Positions 27,701 to 36,740 of a stretch of DNA of 64,000 bases are shown in pieces. Below the pieces are notes generated by a model. That model worked only from the letters and a program-made list of their open reading frames with translations, was not told the origin of the DNA and did not search any database. This DNA comes from Kroppenstedtia eburnea (GTDB lineage Bacteria > Bacillota > Bacilli > Thermoactinomycetales > DSM-45169): positions 1,302,001 through 1,366,000 of the forward strand of contig NZ_CP048103.1 in the NCBI RefSeq assembly GCF_013282215.1, read 5' to 3'. The translations under genes and the position numbers were made by a program. How positions within the stretch are numbered: the first letter of the stretch is position 1; each line of letters begins with the position of its first letter.

Positions 27701-29254
27701 GTGCGAAGGGTCCAGTTTTTTGACACGACGTTAAGGGACGGGGAGCAGTCCCCCGGTGTAAACCTGAATGCAGAGGAGAAGGTGGCGATCGCCCTTCAAC
27801 TGGAGCGGCTGGGGATCCATGTGCTGGAAGCCGGTTTTGCCGCGGCCTCCCCGGGAGATCTGGAAGCGGTCCGTCAGGTGGGGGAAGCCGTCAAAGAGGC
27901 GACGGTGGTCTCCCTCGCCCGGGCGGTGCCGGGGGATATTGAAAAGGCCCGGGAAGCACTGCGGGGGGCGGAAAACCCGGGGATTCACGTCTTTCTCGCC
28001 ACTTCACCCATCCATCGCAAATACAAGCTGAATATGACCCGGGAGCAGGTGCTGGAAAAGGCGGAGAATGCGGTTCGGTTGGCCAAAAAATACTTCCCCC
28101 ATGTGGAGTTTTCCATGGAAGACGGGGGGCGGACCGAAAAGGAATTCCTCTGCCAGGTGGCGGAGCGGGTGATTCCCGCCGGTGCGGATGTGCTCAATGT
28201 TCCCGATACAGTCGGTTATCTCACCCCTGCAGAATACGGGGAGATCTTCCGGTATCTGAAGGAGAGGGTCCGGGGAATCGAAAAGGTGAAGCTCTCCGCC
28301 CATTGTCATGATGACCTGGGGATGGCAGTGGCCAACACCTTGGCGGCGATTGAGGCCGGGGTGGAACAGGTGGAGGGAGCGATCAACGGGATCGGTGAAC
28401 GGGCGGGAAACACCGCTTTGGAAGAGGTGGCGATGGCCCTGGCCACCCGGGAGGATCACTACCAAGTGGTGACCGGGCTCAACCTGAGGGAGATCGCCAA
28501 AACGAGCCGCATGGTCAGCAAACTGACCGGAATGCCGGTTCCGGGAAACAAAGCGGTGGTGGGTGCCAACGCCTTTGCTCACGAGTCGGGAATCCATCAG
28601 GACGGCATGCTGAAGAACAGCTCCACCTATGAAATCATGCGGCCGGAGACCGTGGGGCTGGAAGCCACCCAGCTGGTTTTGGGCAAGCATTCCGGGCGGC
28701 ACGCTTTCCGGGACAAATTGTCGGAGATGGGCTATCGTCTTCCCGAGGAGAAGATCGACTCGCTGTTCATCCGCTTCAAAGAGCTGGCCGATCGCAAGAA
28801 GCGGGTGGAAGAGGAAGATCTGGTCTCTCTGGTGGAAGAGAAATGGGGTGGGGAAGAGGAGATTTTCACCCTGGAAACGGTTCAGCTCTCCTACGGCAAT
28901 CGGTCCGTTCCCACAGCATCGGTCCGGGTCTTTGATCTTCGTCGCCGGCGGGCGTTGGAGGAGGCGGCCTGCGGCAACGGTTCCGTCGATGCGATTTTCA
29001 AGGCGATCGATCGGGTGACGGGAGAGGTGGTGCATCTGGAAGATTATAAGATCGCTTCCGTGACCCATGGAAAGGATGCTCTCGGCGAGGTCTTTGTCAA
29101 GCTCCGGCAAGGAGATTCCACTGTTCAGGGGCGCGGGGTCAGCACTGATGTACTGGAAGCCAGCGCCCGGGCTTATATCCACGCGGTCAACCGGTTGGCG
29201 GGCCGGTTGGTTGAACGGAAAGGGGAGACGGTCCCGGCATCCTCCGGGTCCTGA
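27701..29254 (+). CDS. leuA: 2-isopropylmalate synthase
   Basis: 517 residues, starting at GTG behind GGGAGG. The HMGL-like TIM barrel begins FFDTTLRDGEQSPGVNLNAEE and carries the metal ligands (SAHCHDDLGMAVANT). The C-terminal LeuA allosteric domain (about 385-500) provides leucine feedback. It condenses ketoisovalerate with acetyl-CoA, the first step of leucine synthesis. Confidence 0.97.
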   Translation: MRRVQFFDTTLRDGEQSPGVNLNAEEKVAIALQLERLGIHVLEAGFAAASPGDLEAVRQVGEAVKEATVVSLARAVPGDIEKAREALRGAENPGIHVFLATSPIHRKYKLNMTREQVLEKAENAVRLAKKYFPHVEFSMEDGGRTEKEFLCQVAERVIPAGADVLNVPDTVGYLTPAEYGEIFRYLKERVRGIEKVKLSAHCHDDLGMAVANTLAAIEAGVEQVEGAINGIGERAGNTALEEVAMALATREDHYQVVTGLNLREIAKTSRMVSKLTGMPVPGNKAVVGANAFAHESGIHQDGMLKNSSTYEIMRPETVGLEATQLVLGKHSGRHAFRDKLSEMGYRLPEEKIDSLFIRFKELADRKKRVEEEDLVSLVEEKWGGEEEIFTLETVQLSYGNRSVPTASVRVFDLRRRRALEEAACGNGSVDAIFKAIDRVTGEVVHLEDYKIASVTHGKDALGEVFVKLRQGDSTVQGRGVSTDVLEASARAYIHAVNRLAGRLVERKGETVPASSGS

Positions 29255-29287
29255 CCCGGGACAGAAGGAGAGAGGAGGTTGGAAAGG

Positions 29288-30406
29288 ATGGAAAAGGAAC
29301 GAAAGATTGCGGTGTTGCCCGGGGACGGAGTCGGCCCGGAGATTGTGGAAGAAGGGGTCAAGGTGTTGAAGCAGGCCGGGGAGCAGTTTGGATACCGATT
29401 TCATCTCCACTTCGGCTGGATCGGGGGTTGTGCCATCGATCGTCTGAAACAACCCCTTCCCCAGGAGACGCTTCGCATCTGCATGGATGCCGATGCGATC
29501 TTGTTGGGGGCCGTGGGCGGACCCCGTTGGGACCGGAATCCACCGGAACACCGACCGGAGAAGGCGCTCCTGTCCTTGCGCAAGGAACTGGAACTCTTTG
29601 CTAATCTGCGCCCCGCCAAGCGGTTTCCCGGATTGGAGAACAGCTCCTCCCTCCGGGCGGAGGTTTTGAAGGGGGTGGACCTGTTGGTGGTCCGGGAGTT
29701 GACCGGGGGGATTTACTTCGGGGCAAAATTCACCGAGGAGACGCCGCAAGGATTGCAGGCCACCGATACCCTGGTCTACCGGGAAGACGAAGTGGAGCGG
29801 ATCTTGCGGAGGGCTTTTGAGCTGGCCCGGGGACGCCGTAACCGAGTCACTTCCGTCGATAAAGCCAATGTGCTGGAGAGCTCCCGGTTGTGGCGAAGGG
29901 TGGCGGAGCGGGTGGCCAGGGAATACCCCGATGTGGAACTGGAGCATATGCTGGTGGACAACTGTGCCATGCAGATGATCCGCCGTCCCGCTTCCTTTGA
30001 CGTGATCGTGACTGAAAATATGTTTGGAGATATTTTGAGCGATGAAGCGGCCATCTTGACCGGGTCCATCGGAATGCTGCCTTCGGCCAGTCTGGGAGGA
30101 GGAAATCGCGGACTGTATGAACCGGTACACGGTTCCGCCCCCGACATTGCCGGGGAGGGGGTGGCCAATCCCGCGGCTGTCATCCTGTCCGTGGCCATGA
30201 TGTTTCGCCATTCCTTCGATGACGAAGAGGCGGCCCGGGCGATCGAAGCCTCCGTCACTCAAGTCCTGAACAGTGGTGCCCGGACCATGGACGTGGCTGC
30301 CGTGGGAGACCTGGCTCTTTCCACCGACCAGTTCGGGGATCGGGTGGTGGAAGAACTGAAAAAACACCCACGGGAGCCCAGGGTGCCGGTGGAAGCGATG
30401 ATGTGA
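29288..30406 (+). CDS. leuB: 3-isopropylmalate dehydrogenase
   Basis: About 372 residues. The motifs LPGDGVGPEIVEEG, NLRPAKRFPGLE, TVDNCAMQ-like LVDNCAMQMIRRP, MFGDILSDEAAILTGSIGMLPSAS and GSAPDIAGEGVANP are those of LeuB. The ATG at 29288 lies behind AGAGGAGG; the TTG at 29279 is too close. It oxidises and decarboxylates 3-isopropylmalate. leuC and leuD, which normally follow, are absent, and a terminator closes the operon, so the isomerase must be encoded elsewhere. Confidence 0.97.
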   Translation: MEKERKIAVLPGDGVGPEIVEEGVKVLKQAGEQFGYRFHLHFGWIGGCAIDRLKQPLPQETLRICMDADAILLGAVGGPRWDRNPPEHRPEKALLSLRKELELFANLRPAKRFPGLENSSSLRAEVLKGVDLLVVRELTGGIYFGAKFTEETPQGLQATDTLVYREDEVERILRRAFELARGRRNRVTSVDKANVLESSRLWRRVAERVAREYPDVELEHMLVDNCAMQMIRRPASFDVIVTENMFGDILSDEAAILTGSIGMLPSASLGGGNRGLYEPVHGSAPDIAGEGVANPAAVILSVAMMFRHSFDDEEAARAIEASVTQVLNSGARTMDVAAVGDLALSTDQFGDRVVEELKKHPREPRVPVEAMM

Positions 30407-30497
30407 CAGCGGCACGGGAAAGGCGACATCCCCCCCGTTGATCGGGTGAGCCATCGAGTGGAGTGTCTGTCATGAGGCTGTATGGATCAATGCTTGG

Positions 30498-30528
30498 AAC
30501 ACCTTCATTTTATTGAAGGTGTTTTTCT
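30498..30528 (+). terminator. Terminator of the ilvB-leuB operon
   Basis: AACACCTTCA / TGAAGGTGTT stem with a TTTTAT loop and a TTTTTCT tail. Confidence 0.92.
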
Positions 30529-30744
30529 CTGATAGGAGCAGAGATCTTGTCCTCTCAGGTCGTCGATAAAAAATCTCTCTTTGGATAGGGAAACCATCTC
30601 CTGATTTGCGATTGGATCGCCTCAGGGAGATCATGTATCTCGCAATAAGATTAATCATCGGAATATCGATATAATAATGAGAATATTTGTATCAATATAG
30701 ATCACATTCCGATATTATATCTGTACAGAAGGAGGGTGATCAGA

Positions 30745-31113
30745 TTGCCGAAGAACCATGGACGTCTCGCTCACTTCCACGGTCTGAATGCTTTGGAGGC
30801 CCTTACCCACGAATACTGGAACATGGAGTTGGTGAAACAGGTGGAAGAGGAGCTGGAACAAGCTTTCCATCTGCTCACCCTCCACCTGGAGAGGGTTGCT
30901 TGTCCCTGCGGCGACAATCAGGCGGATCTCCGTTTCTATCAATCCTTGCTCGAGATGACCCGCCATGCGGGAGAAGGACACACCCTCTCACCGCTGCCCC
31001 TGGTGCAGGAAGGTCTGGAACAGTACTTCAAGGAAAAACCGGATTCTCACCGTTGCATCGCCCGACTGAAAGTGAATCCCCACGACTGGGTCGAGGGGAT
31101 GGAAACAGGCTGA
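30745..31113 (+). CDS. Hypothetical protein, 122 residues
   Basis: I do not recognise the family. The TTG at 30745 is preferred, since AAGGAGG (30729-30735) lies 9 bases upstream; the in-frame GTG at 30736 is part of that site. The product is soluble, acidic and mostly helical (TLHLERVACPCGDNQADLRF), with a CPC pair in the middle and a C-terminal HRCIARLKVNPHDW. It has a terminator at 31142, so it is probably a monocistronic real gene. An AT-rich promoter-like stretch lies at 30640-30720. Confidence 0.7.
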   Translation: MPKNHGRLAHFHGLNALEALTHEYWNMELVKQVEEELEQAFHLLTLHLERVACPCGDNQADLRFYQSLLEMTRHAGEGHTLSPLPLVQEGLEQYFKEKPDSHRCIARLKVNPHDWVEGMETG

Positions 31114-31141
31114 TCCATATATTTAAGGAAGAGATTCATCT

Positions 31142-31178
31142 TCCCCCGCCCGATGCGTGAGATGGGCGGGGGATTTTT
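31142..31178 (+). terminator. Terminator after the 122-residue hypothetical gene
   Basis: CCCCCGCCC and GGGCGGGGG form a perfect 9-bp stem followed by ATTTTTA. Confidence 0.9.
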
Positions 31179-31197
31179 ACGGGCCCCTTTCCATTCC

Positions 31198-31232
31198 ACA
31201 AAAAACGCCTGTTCCCGTGAAGGAAAGGCGTT
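31198..31232 (-). terminator. Terminator of the small minus-strand membrane peptide gene
   Basis: On the minus strand AACGCCTTTCC ... GGGAACAGGCGTT followed by TTTTT, about 10 bases after the stop of the 25-residue frame. Confidence 0.85.
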
Positions 31233-31242
31233 GAGGAGAGAG

Positions 31243-31320
31243 TCAGCCGCTGATATAGCTGTAGATCAATCCCACGATCAAAGCCACATACAAAAAGAGA
31301 CTCCAACGCATGGGATTCAA
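31243..31320 (-). CDS. 25-residue membrane peptide
   Basis: A TTG start at 31320 lies behind GGAGGG (5-base spacer), giving MNPMRWSLFLYVALIVGL then IYSYISG, a single hydrophobic helix. A strong terminator follows at once. Ribosome site, start, compact frame and terminator together suggest a real short gene of a kind automated callers miss. The function is unknown; it could be a small membrane-protein partner. Confidence 0.6.
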   Translation of the reverse strand: MNPMRWSLFLYVALIVGLIYSYISG

Positions 31321-31415
31321 CAGGGTTCCCTCCATCCATCCGATGTGGTTGCATCTCCATTATATCACCGGGTACGGACTCTGTTGAGGGGGGAAGAATA
31401 AATCAACGGATCTGT

Positions 31416-32516
31416 TCATGCTTCAAATTCTTTAATTTTTGCATTCGGTCTTAACACTTCTCCTGGCTTAAACTCTGCTAATGGCTCTCCATTCTTGACT
31501 TTGTTGACCCAATCATGGTTAGCTAAGGCTCCCTTACCTAAGGTAACCACATCTGCTTCTCCATTCTCAATGATTTTCCTCGCACTTTCTGGATCCTCTA
31601 AATGACCATTGGCGATGACGGGAATGTTTCCGTATTTTTTGGCAAGAGAGGCAAGTGATGCTTCGCTTGTATCAAATGCAGGCTTCCATGCTTCGTATTC
31701 CGTAACATGGATATAGTCAAGACCCGCTTGCCCTAATTGACCAAAGATGATTTCAGCATCTTGTTCTTTTCCTGCCCACTTGTGTGTGTAATCATTGACT
31801 TTCGCTTGCGAAATCCGAATACCAATGGTAAAGTCCTTCCCAACTGCTTCCCGAATAGCTTTAGACACTTCCACCAATAAACGGACCCGGTTTTCCGTAG
31901 AACCACCGTATTCATCTGTACGCCGATTTGTATAATCAGTAAGGAACTCATCAAGTAAATAGCCATTGGCTCCATGAATTTCAATCCCATCAAATCCAAC
32001 TGACTGAGCACGTTTAGCAGCATTAACAAATCCAGTGACAACTTCTGTGATCTCTTCTTTTGTAGCTTCTCTTGGAGTTGGGTATGGACCTTCCCCTATA
32101 TACATTGCTAATTGTTCCCCTTTTGGTTGAATAGCAGAAGGTGCAATTTTTTCTTGAGCAAAACGGTTTCCTTGGGAAAGGGAGCCCGAATGCTGTAATT
32201 GCAAAAAGATTTTCGCTCCTGCTTGATGAACGGAGTCTACAATTTTTCCCCATGCTTGGGCTTGTTCATCATAAGCGATACCCGATTGATCAAAATATGC
32301 TTGGATATATTTGTCATCAGTGTAAGTTCCCTCAGTAATGACTAGACCAAACCCTCCTCGAGCAAAAGATGTGTAGTACGATCCCATCTGATCGGTGACC
32401 AATCCTTCAGATGTTGCGCTGATGCGTGTCATTGGCGCAACCCCTACTCGATTATCTAATGTTGTATTACCCAATGTAACAGTCTCAAATAACGTTTTTG
32501 TGTCTGTCATTGTCAA
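31416..32516 (-). CDS. NADH:flavin oxidoreductase, old yellow enzyme family
   Basis: 366 residues of the OYE TIM-barrel fold. It has the FMN-binding start (LGNTTLDNRVGVAPMTR), the substrate-binding HGANGYLLDEFL region and SLTDYTNRRTDEYGGS-type motif (DYTNRRTDEYGG), and the C-terminal FMN phosphate loop. OYEs reduce activated C=C bonds using NAD(P)H. The gene is much more AT-rich than its neighbours. It follows the FrnE gene by about 58 bases on the same strand, and a LysR regulator is divergent. Confidence 0.93.
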   Translation of the reverse strand: MTMTDTKTLFETVTLGNTTLDNRVGVAPMTRISATSEGLVTDQMGSYYTSFARGGFGLVITEGTYTDDKYIQAYFDQSGIAYDEQAQAWGKIVDSVHQAGAKIFLQLQHSGSLSQGNRFAQEKIAPSAIQPKGEQLAMYIGEGPYPTPREATKEEITEVVTGFVNAAKRAQSVGFDGIEIHGANGYLLDEFLTDYTNRRTDEYGGSTENRVRLLVEVSKAIREAVGKDFTIGIRISQAKVNDYTHKWAGKEQDAEIIFGQLGQAGLDYIHVTEYEAWKPAFDTSEASLASLAKKYGNIPVIANGHLEDPESARKIIENGEADVVTLGKGALANHDWVNKVKNGEPLAEFKPGEVLRPNAKIKEFEA

Positions 32517-32574
32517 AATTCCTTCTTTTATAATGATTTATTGTGTATTCTTCGGTCAAACATAATGTATTCAT

Positions 32575-33219
32575 TCAACATCCTTCAATACCACACACCA
32601 TTCCATCCGAGATTTCCGGTTTTTGTCTGTTCATCTCATCATCAATAATTTGTTCAAGTGTTTCTTTGGAATGTATGCCAGCAACTTTCGTTTTTCCAAT
32701 TACAAAAGTAGGTACAGAAGTGATATTCGCTTCTTCGTAGGCATGTTTTAGTGCTTTCTGATGCGCTTCTTTGTATTTTCTAGTTTCAAGCGCCTCCCGA
32801 TATTCTTTTTCATCTAAACCAATTTCATCGGCTAAATTGGTTAATACCTCAACGTTGCCAATGTCTTGTTCTTCTTGAAAGAATGCACGCAGCATCCGGT
32901 CATTGTATTCATTACCTTTGCCTTTTTCCTTGGCATATTGATAACCTTCAAAGGCTAAATGCGTATAGGGTTGAGGGGACACTCTTGGAAGGACGATATC
33001 AATGCCCATCTGTTCAGCCATTGGGTAGACAGACTGTTTCCATGTACTCTGCAAATAATGACCCTCTGGTTTCAAAGTTTCATTTGGATACGGACGCAAC
33101 TCAAACGGCATCCATTCCACTTCCACGTTTTTTCCTTCGATCGCTTCTTCCAAAGGTTTCTTTGCTAATAAACAAAAAGGACAGACATAGTCTGAATATA
33201 TTTTAATCTTGACTGTCAT
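32575..33219 (-). CDS. DsbA-family oxidoreductase, FrnE-like
   Basis: 214 residues. The thioredoxin-fold start (KIKIYSDYVCPFCLLAKKPL) has a CPFC active site, and the family cis-Pro region is SVPTFVIGKTKVAG. A second Cys pair lies near the end (VCGIEGC). FrnE-type proteins are cytoplasmic thiol/disulfide or isomerase-like enzymes linked to stress or polyketide metabolism. AGGAGG precedes the start. It is AT-rich like the adjacent OYE and LysR genes, suggesting joint transfer. Confidence 0.92.
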   Translation of the reverse strand: MTVKIKIYSDYVCPFCLLAKKPLEEAIEGKNVEVEWMPFELRPYPNETLKPEGHYLQSTWKQSVYPMAEQMGIDIVLPRVSPQPYTHLAFEGYQYAKEKGKGNEYNDRMLRAFFQEEQDIGNVEVLTNLADEIGLDEKEYREALETRKYKEAHQKALKHAYEEANITSVPTFVIGKTKVAGIHSKETLEQIIDDEMNRQKPEISDGMVCGIEGC

Positions 33220-33417
33220 AGATATTACCTCCTGTTTATTGTGTCAGTCGTGTTGCATGTATGGCCTATTCTCCCCTTTAAGGTGGAAACCAATCATATT
33301 AAACGATCTTGTACCTGTGTACTGTTTTTATTGTAATTCACCATCTGTGTTTAGTAAAATAGATATTAATGAATTATTAGTTCGGTGAAATTGAACCAAG
33401 AGAGGGGAAACAGTTAT

Positions 33418-34230
33418 ATGGAGCTTCGTCATCTTATAACACTTAAGACAATTGTAGAAAGAGGAGGATTTAAAAAGGCTGCTGAGCATCTTGGCTATGC
33501 ACAATCTTCTGTTACAACTCATGTTCAAGAATTAGAAGAGGAAGTTGGAAAACCTTTATTTGATCGACTCGGCAAAAAAGTCGTTTTGACTCATTACGGT
33601 CAGCGACTTCTTTCCTATGCGGTAAAGATCATTGAATTACATGCTCAGGCGTTAAACATGGATGAAGAACCATCAGGCGATCTTGTTATTGGTATATCGG
33701 AATCGCTGACTATTGGTCGTGTTCCACCTATTCTTCTGGAATATAAAAAGTCTTACCCTAAAGTTAACCTTTCACTAAAATCTATCGAAAATTATAATGT
33801 TGCATCACAACTTCAAAATGGAGAAGTCGATTTAGTATTGGTATTAGAAAAAGAAGATTGGTCTCTTCCTGAGATTCATTGTGAAAAACTGACACGAGAA
33901 AGAATGGTTTTGATTAGCCCACCAGAGAAAGAAGATGACATGAGAACAGTTCTTTATACTGAACGAACCTGCAGTTATAAATCTGTGTTTGATGAGTATT
34001 TAAAGTTCAAGCAAATGGAAGTTAAGGAGAGTTTAGACTTTCAAAGTATTGAAGCGATTAAACAATGTGTTAGAAGTGGTTTAGGAATTTCAATGGTGCC
34101 TTACTTTTCGGTGAAGGAAGAAATAGAAAGCAATAAATTAAATGGAGAAGAAGTAGGACCAGAACATCCGGCAATTGCTACATTTCTTGCTTATCATAAA
34201 GATAAATGGCTTTCTCCGTCCATTAAATAG
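33418..34230 (+). CDS. LysR-family transcriptional regulator
   Basis: About 270 residues. The N-terminal HTH (MELRHLITLKTIVERGGFKK, AEHLGYAQSSVTTHVQELEE) is followed by a LysR substrate-binding domain. ATG 33418, behind GAGAGGGG, begins exactly at the conserved MELRHL; the frame extends further upstream without a better start. Divergent from the FrnE/OYE pair, it is the likely regulator of that pair in response to an oxidant or electrophile (inference). Confidence 0.92.
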   Translation: MELRHLITLKTIVERGGFKKAAEHLGYAQSSVTTHVQELEEEVGKPLFDRLGKKVVLTHYGQRLLSYAVKIIELHAQALNMDEEPSGDLVIGISESLTIGRVPPILLEYKKSYPKVNLSLKSIENYNVASQLQNGEVDLVLVLEKEDWSLPEIHCEKLTRERMVLISPPEKEDDMRTVLYTERTCSYKSVFDEYLKFKQMEVKESLDFQSIEAIKQCVRSGLGISMVPYFSVKEEIESNKLNGEEVGPEHPAIATFLAYHKDKWLSPSIK

Positions 34231-34259
34231 CATGGTTTCTTTAATAAGAAACCATGCTA
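34228..34259 (+). terminator. Hairpin at the end of lysR
   Basis: AGCATGGTTTCTT and AAGAAACCATGCT form a perfect 13-bp stem. The T-run is lacking, so it may be a weak terminator. It also marks the right edge of the AT-rich segment. Confidence 0.55.
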
Positions 34260-34309
34260 AAAATTGGGTGTAACGAGTTCTGAGCAACCACTCCTCGGCG
34301 CCGACATAC

Positions 34310-34654
34310 GTGATGAGGTGTAGGCCCCAGTGGTACTTAGTGTGGATCCACCACTTCGCGGTGGAGGCGCCGGACGGAACGATGGCTTCCTCGACCATCA
34401 TGTGGCTCGACGAAGCAAACAAAACCGCTCAGTTCGAGCCGGTCGGGACGCATTCGGACTACCGGCGTCTGGGGCTGGGAAGGGCGATGCTTCTGCACGG
34501 GATGCATCTGGCGCGGGCGGCCGGGGCCACTCATATGACGGTCGCTTGCCTGGGTGCGCCGGGGCATCCCCAGGCGCGCGGGCTGTACTACAGCGTCGGG
34601 TTCCGGGAGTTCACGCGGGACGCGCCGCTCATCAAAGCCAAGACCGTGGGCTGA
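34310..34654 (+). pseudogene. GNAT acetyltransferase C-terminal fragment, actinobacterial-looking
   Basis: The frame encodes WLDEANKTAQFEPVGTHSDY, then RRLGLGRAMLLHGMHLARAA (GNAT motif A, R/QxxGxG/A), AGATHMTVACLG and GLYYSVGFREFTRDAPLIK. This is the C-terminal half of an acetyltransferase; the first half is missing and the ATG at 34310 has no ribosome site. The GC content is far above that of the flanking genes and resembles Streptomyces-type DNA. It is probably a transferred or chimeric fragment. Confidence 0.65.
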
Positions 34655-34679
34655 GGACTGGCGTTCGGGTAGTCGCTGG

Positions 34680-34844
34680 TCAAGCCACCTTGGCTCGGGC
34701 GACGACCTGACGTAGACGGGTGTCGTCGGCGTGGCGGTTTCGTCAGATGATGTAGCGGTGGATCATGCTGTCTTGCTCTTTGTGGCTGCGGGGGTCGGTG
34801 CCGTCCAGGGCGAAGTAGCGCAGCGCGGTGAACTGGGCTTCGAT
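34680..34844 (-). mobile_element. IS630-family transposase C-terminal fragment
   Basis: The minus strand reads AQFTALRYFALDGTDPRSHK, EQDSMIHRYII, a stop (34743-34745), then RNRHADDTRLRQVVARAKVA. This matches the C-terminus of actinobacterial IS630 transposases, where the stop replaces the tryptophan of YIIWRNRHA. Only about 55 codons remain. It is part of the GC-rich patch. Confidence 0.7.
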
Positions 34845-34988
34845 GATCCTCGCCACAGACATCTTCTGCGCCGACAGCAACACCATCTACGCCCGACACC
34901 AGGTCACCACCGACCCGGTGCCCCGCCGCACGATCCGCTGCAACCGAGCCCTGGCTATGGATGATAGATGATAGTAAAGAGTTACACC

Positions 34989-35342
34989 TTAAGACACAGA
35001 CCGGAAAAGCGATCCTCTTCCGATCCAACCGGTAAAGAGGGTTAACAAGTGAGCCCAACACCAATAGCCCGAGGGAGCCAATTCTCGGGCTAAATCCTGT
35101 TCTTGCGCGCTATGTACACAACCAAGACCCCCATACCGGTATGGGATGGGTGGCAGTTTTCGGCTACAGTCCGGACATTCACCCTGCCTTATCATCATTG
35201 ACAGATAGTCCTCAAAAGTAAACTTACGTATCGGATTGCTAAACCTCTGAATCCAAACCTCTCTTCCTGTGGAGGGCGGGAGCTGAGAAAGGTCAGCGAT
35301 TTCCCCTCCTATCCTTTCGCATAGACGAGTACTTCCAATGAT
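34989..35342 (-). pseudogene. Fragment of an unidentified protein with a CPDC motif
   Basis: A minus-strand frame open for 118 codons reads GGEIADLSQLPPSTGREVWI, IRKFTFEDYLSMMI, then ECPDCSRKLPPIPYRY and LARELAPSGYWCWAHLLTL. It looks like real coding sequence. The CxxC-containing segment followed by an H/W-rich stretch recalls zinc-ribbon proteins carried by transposons, but I cannot name the family. There is no good start codon; ATG 35198 is internal. It is probably truncated. Confidence 0.35.
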
Positions 35343-35570
35343 CTATATCACAATGCAGATTCCGGGGAACTTCCCAAACGGACAGGCTATTTCCGAATAA
35401 CAGTATTGTAAGAAGTATTCCCTCAATGGATAATGGTAGTATGGAGTGAAAAGCAATTGTCTCATAAACCTTTCATTTGAACCCTGGTGTGGGGATAAAA
35501 GAAGGGGGCATGGAAGCTCTCTTTCCAATTGTCTGAATCCAGGGGATGAAAAAAGGCAAAGAAGGTGGGG

Positions 35571-36683
35571 ATGCCTGTGAGTGACTCACGACTCAGCAGG
35601 GTCCGGAAGCAAAAGAAGAAAAAGCGTTGGGTTTGGGTTTTGATGAGCTGTATTTCGATCGCACTGATCGGTTCCAGTTATTTTATTTTTCAAGTGTGGG
35701 GGGCGATGGATCACGCCTTCGACCCGCTGGAACGGAGCCAGCCCTCCAAGCGGGATCAGGAGGCGACCATGGATCAGCCTTTTACTGTCCTTTTGATGGG
35801 AGCGGACGGGAAGAAGGATGATTGGCGGACTGATACCCTGATGCTGGCCTCCATCCATCCCAAGAAAAAGTCGATCAAGATTTACAGCATTCCCCGGGAC
35901 ACCTATACAGAGATCGCCAACTCCAACGGGGTGAAGACCAAGATCAATGCAGCACCTTATTATGCCCGGTTGGCCGGTGTGGATCTGGAGACCAACGTGG
36001 TGGAAACCGTCGAGGATCATCTCAATGTTCCGGTGGACTACTTTGTGAAGATCAACTTCCAAGGATTCATCGACGTGGTGGATGCCTTGGGGGGAGTGGA
36101 TGTGGATGTTCCCTTCGATTTCAAAATGCGTCTCTTCTATAAATGGTACACCTTTGAAAAGGGTCCGGCCCATTTGGACGGACATGAGGCACTTGCCTAT
36201 GTCCGCATGCGCAAATCGGATCCCCGGGGAGACCATGGACGGACGGAACGTCAGCGGGAAGTCTTGCAAAATTTGGCGAGCCAGGCTGTCAGCCTCAACT
36301 CTGTCACCAAAATCAACGACATTATACAAGCCCTGGGAAATAACCTGGGTCATAACCTGAAGGTGTCTGAAGTGTATAAACTGCAGGCCACCTTCCGCAG
36401 CATCCCCAAAGAAAATATGGAGATGCTGACAGACCGGGGCTATGACTCCAACAAAGAGAACTCACGGGGAATCTGGTTTCACCATGTCAGCGATGAGGAG
36501 CGCCTGCGCCTCAGTCACATCTTCCGCAAACATCTGGATCTCCCTCTGGAAACCCTGGACGGACAGAAATTTGAGGGAACGAGTCCCGCGGATGAAGAAA
36601 ATATCCAGGGAAGTGAAAACACCGGCGATCAGCACGGGACATCCGATGAAACCTCCGGAGTGACAAACGGAGCCGGTAATTAA
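35571..36683 (+). CDS. LytR-CpsA-Psr (LCP) family cell-wall glycopolymer transferase
   Basis: About 370 residues. It has a basic cytoplasmic N-terminus (RVRKQKKKKRW), one membrane helix (about 20-40) and an extracellular LCP domain: FTVLLMGADGKKDDWRTDT (catalytic Arg/Asp region), SIPRDTYTEI, INFQGFIDVVDALGGVDVDV and EALAYVRMRKSDPRGDHGR. LCP enzymes attach teichoic acid-type polymers to peptidoglycan from lipid carriers. ATG 35571 is chosen, with AAGAAGGTG about 5 bases upstream; GTG 35565 and GTG 35577 are alternatives. The C-terminal about 40 residues are low-complexity. Confidence 0.93.
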   Translation: MPVSDSRLSRVRKQKKKKRWVWVLMSCISIALIGSSYFIFQVWGAMDHAFDPLERSQPSKRDQEATMDQPFTVLLMGADGKKDDWRTDTLMLASIHPKKKSIKIYSIPRDTYTEIANSNGVKTKINAAPYYARLAGVDLETNVVETVEDHLNVPVDYFVKINFQGFIDVVDALGGVDVDVPFDFKMRLFYKWYTFEKGPAHLDGHEALAYVRMRKSDPRGDHGRTERQREVLQNLASQAVSLNSVTKINDIIQALGNNLGHNLKVSEVYKLQATFRSIPKENMEMLTDRGYDSNKENSRGIWFHHVSDEERLRLSHIFRKHLDLPLETLDGQKFEGTSPADEENIQGSENTGDQHGTSDETSGVTNGAGN

Positions 36684-36708
36684 ACGGTCACGCACATGAT
36701 GCAGGAGT

Positions 36709-36739
36709 AAAGCCATCGTCTCAGGACGATGGCTTTTTT
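36709..36739 (+). terminator. Terminator of the LCP gene
   Basis: AAAGCCATCGTC TCAG GACGATGGCTTTTTT, a perfect stem with a T-run. Confidence 0.93.
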
Positions 36740-36740
36740 G

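Noticed and set aside
28004-30454. 816-codon minus-strand ORF opposite leuA-leuB
   Set aside because: Antisense to two complete enzymes; a compositional artefact.
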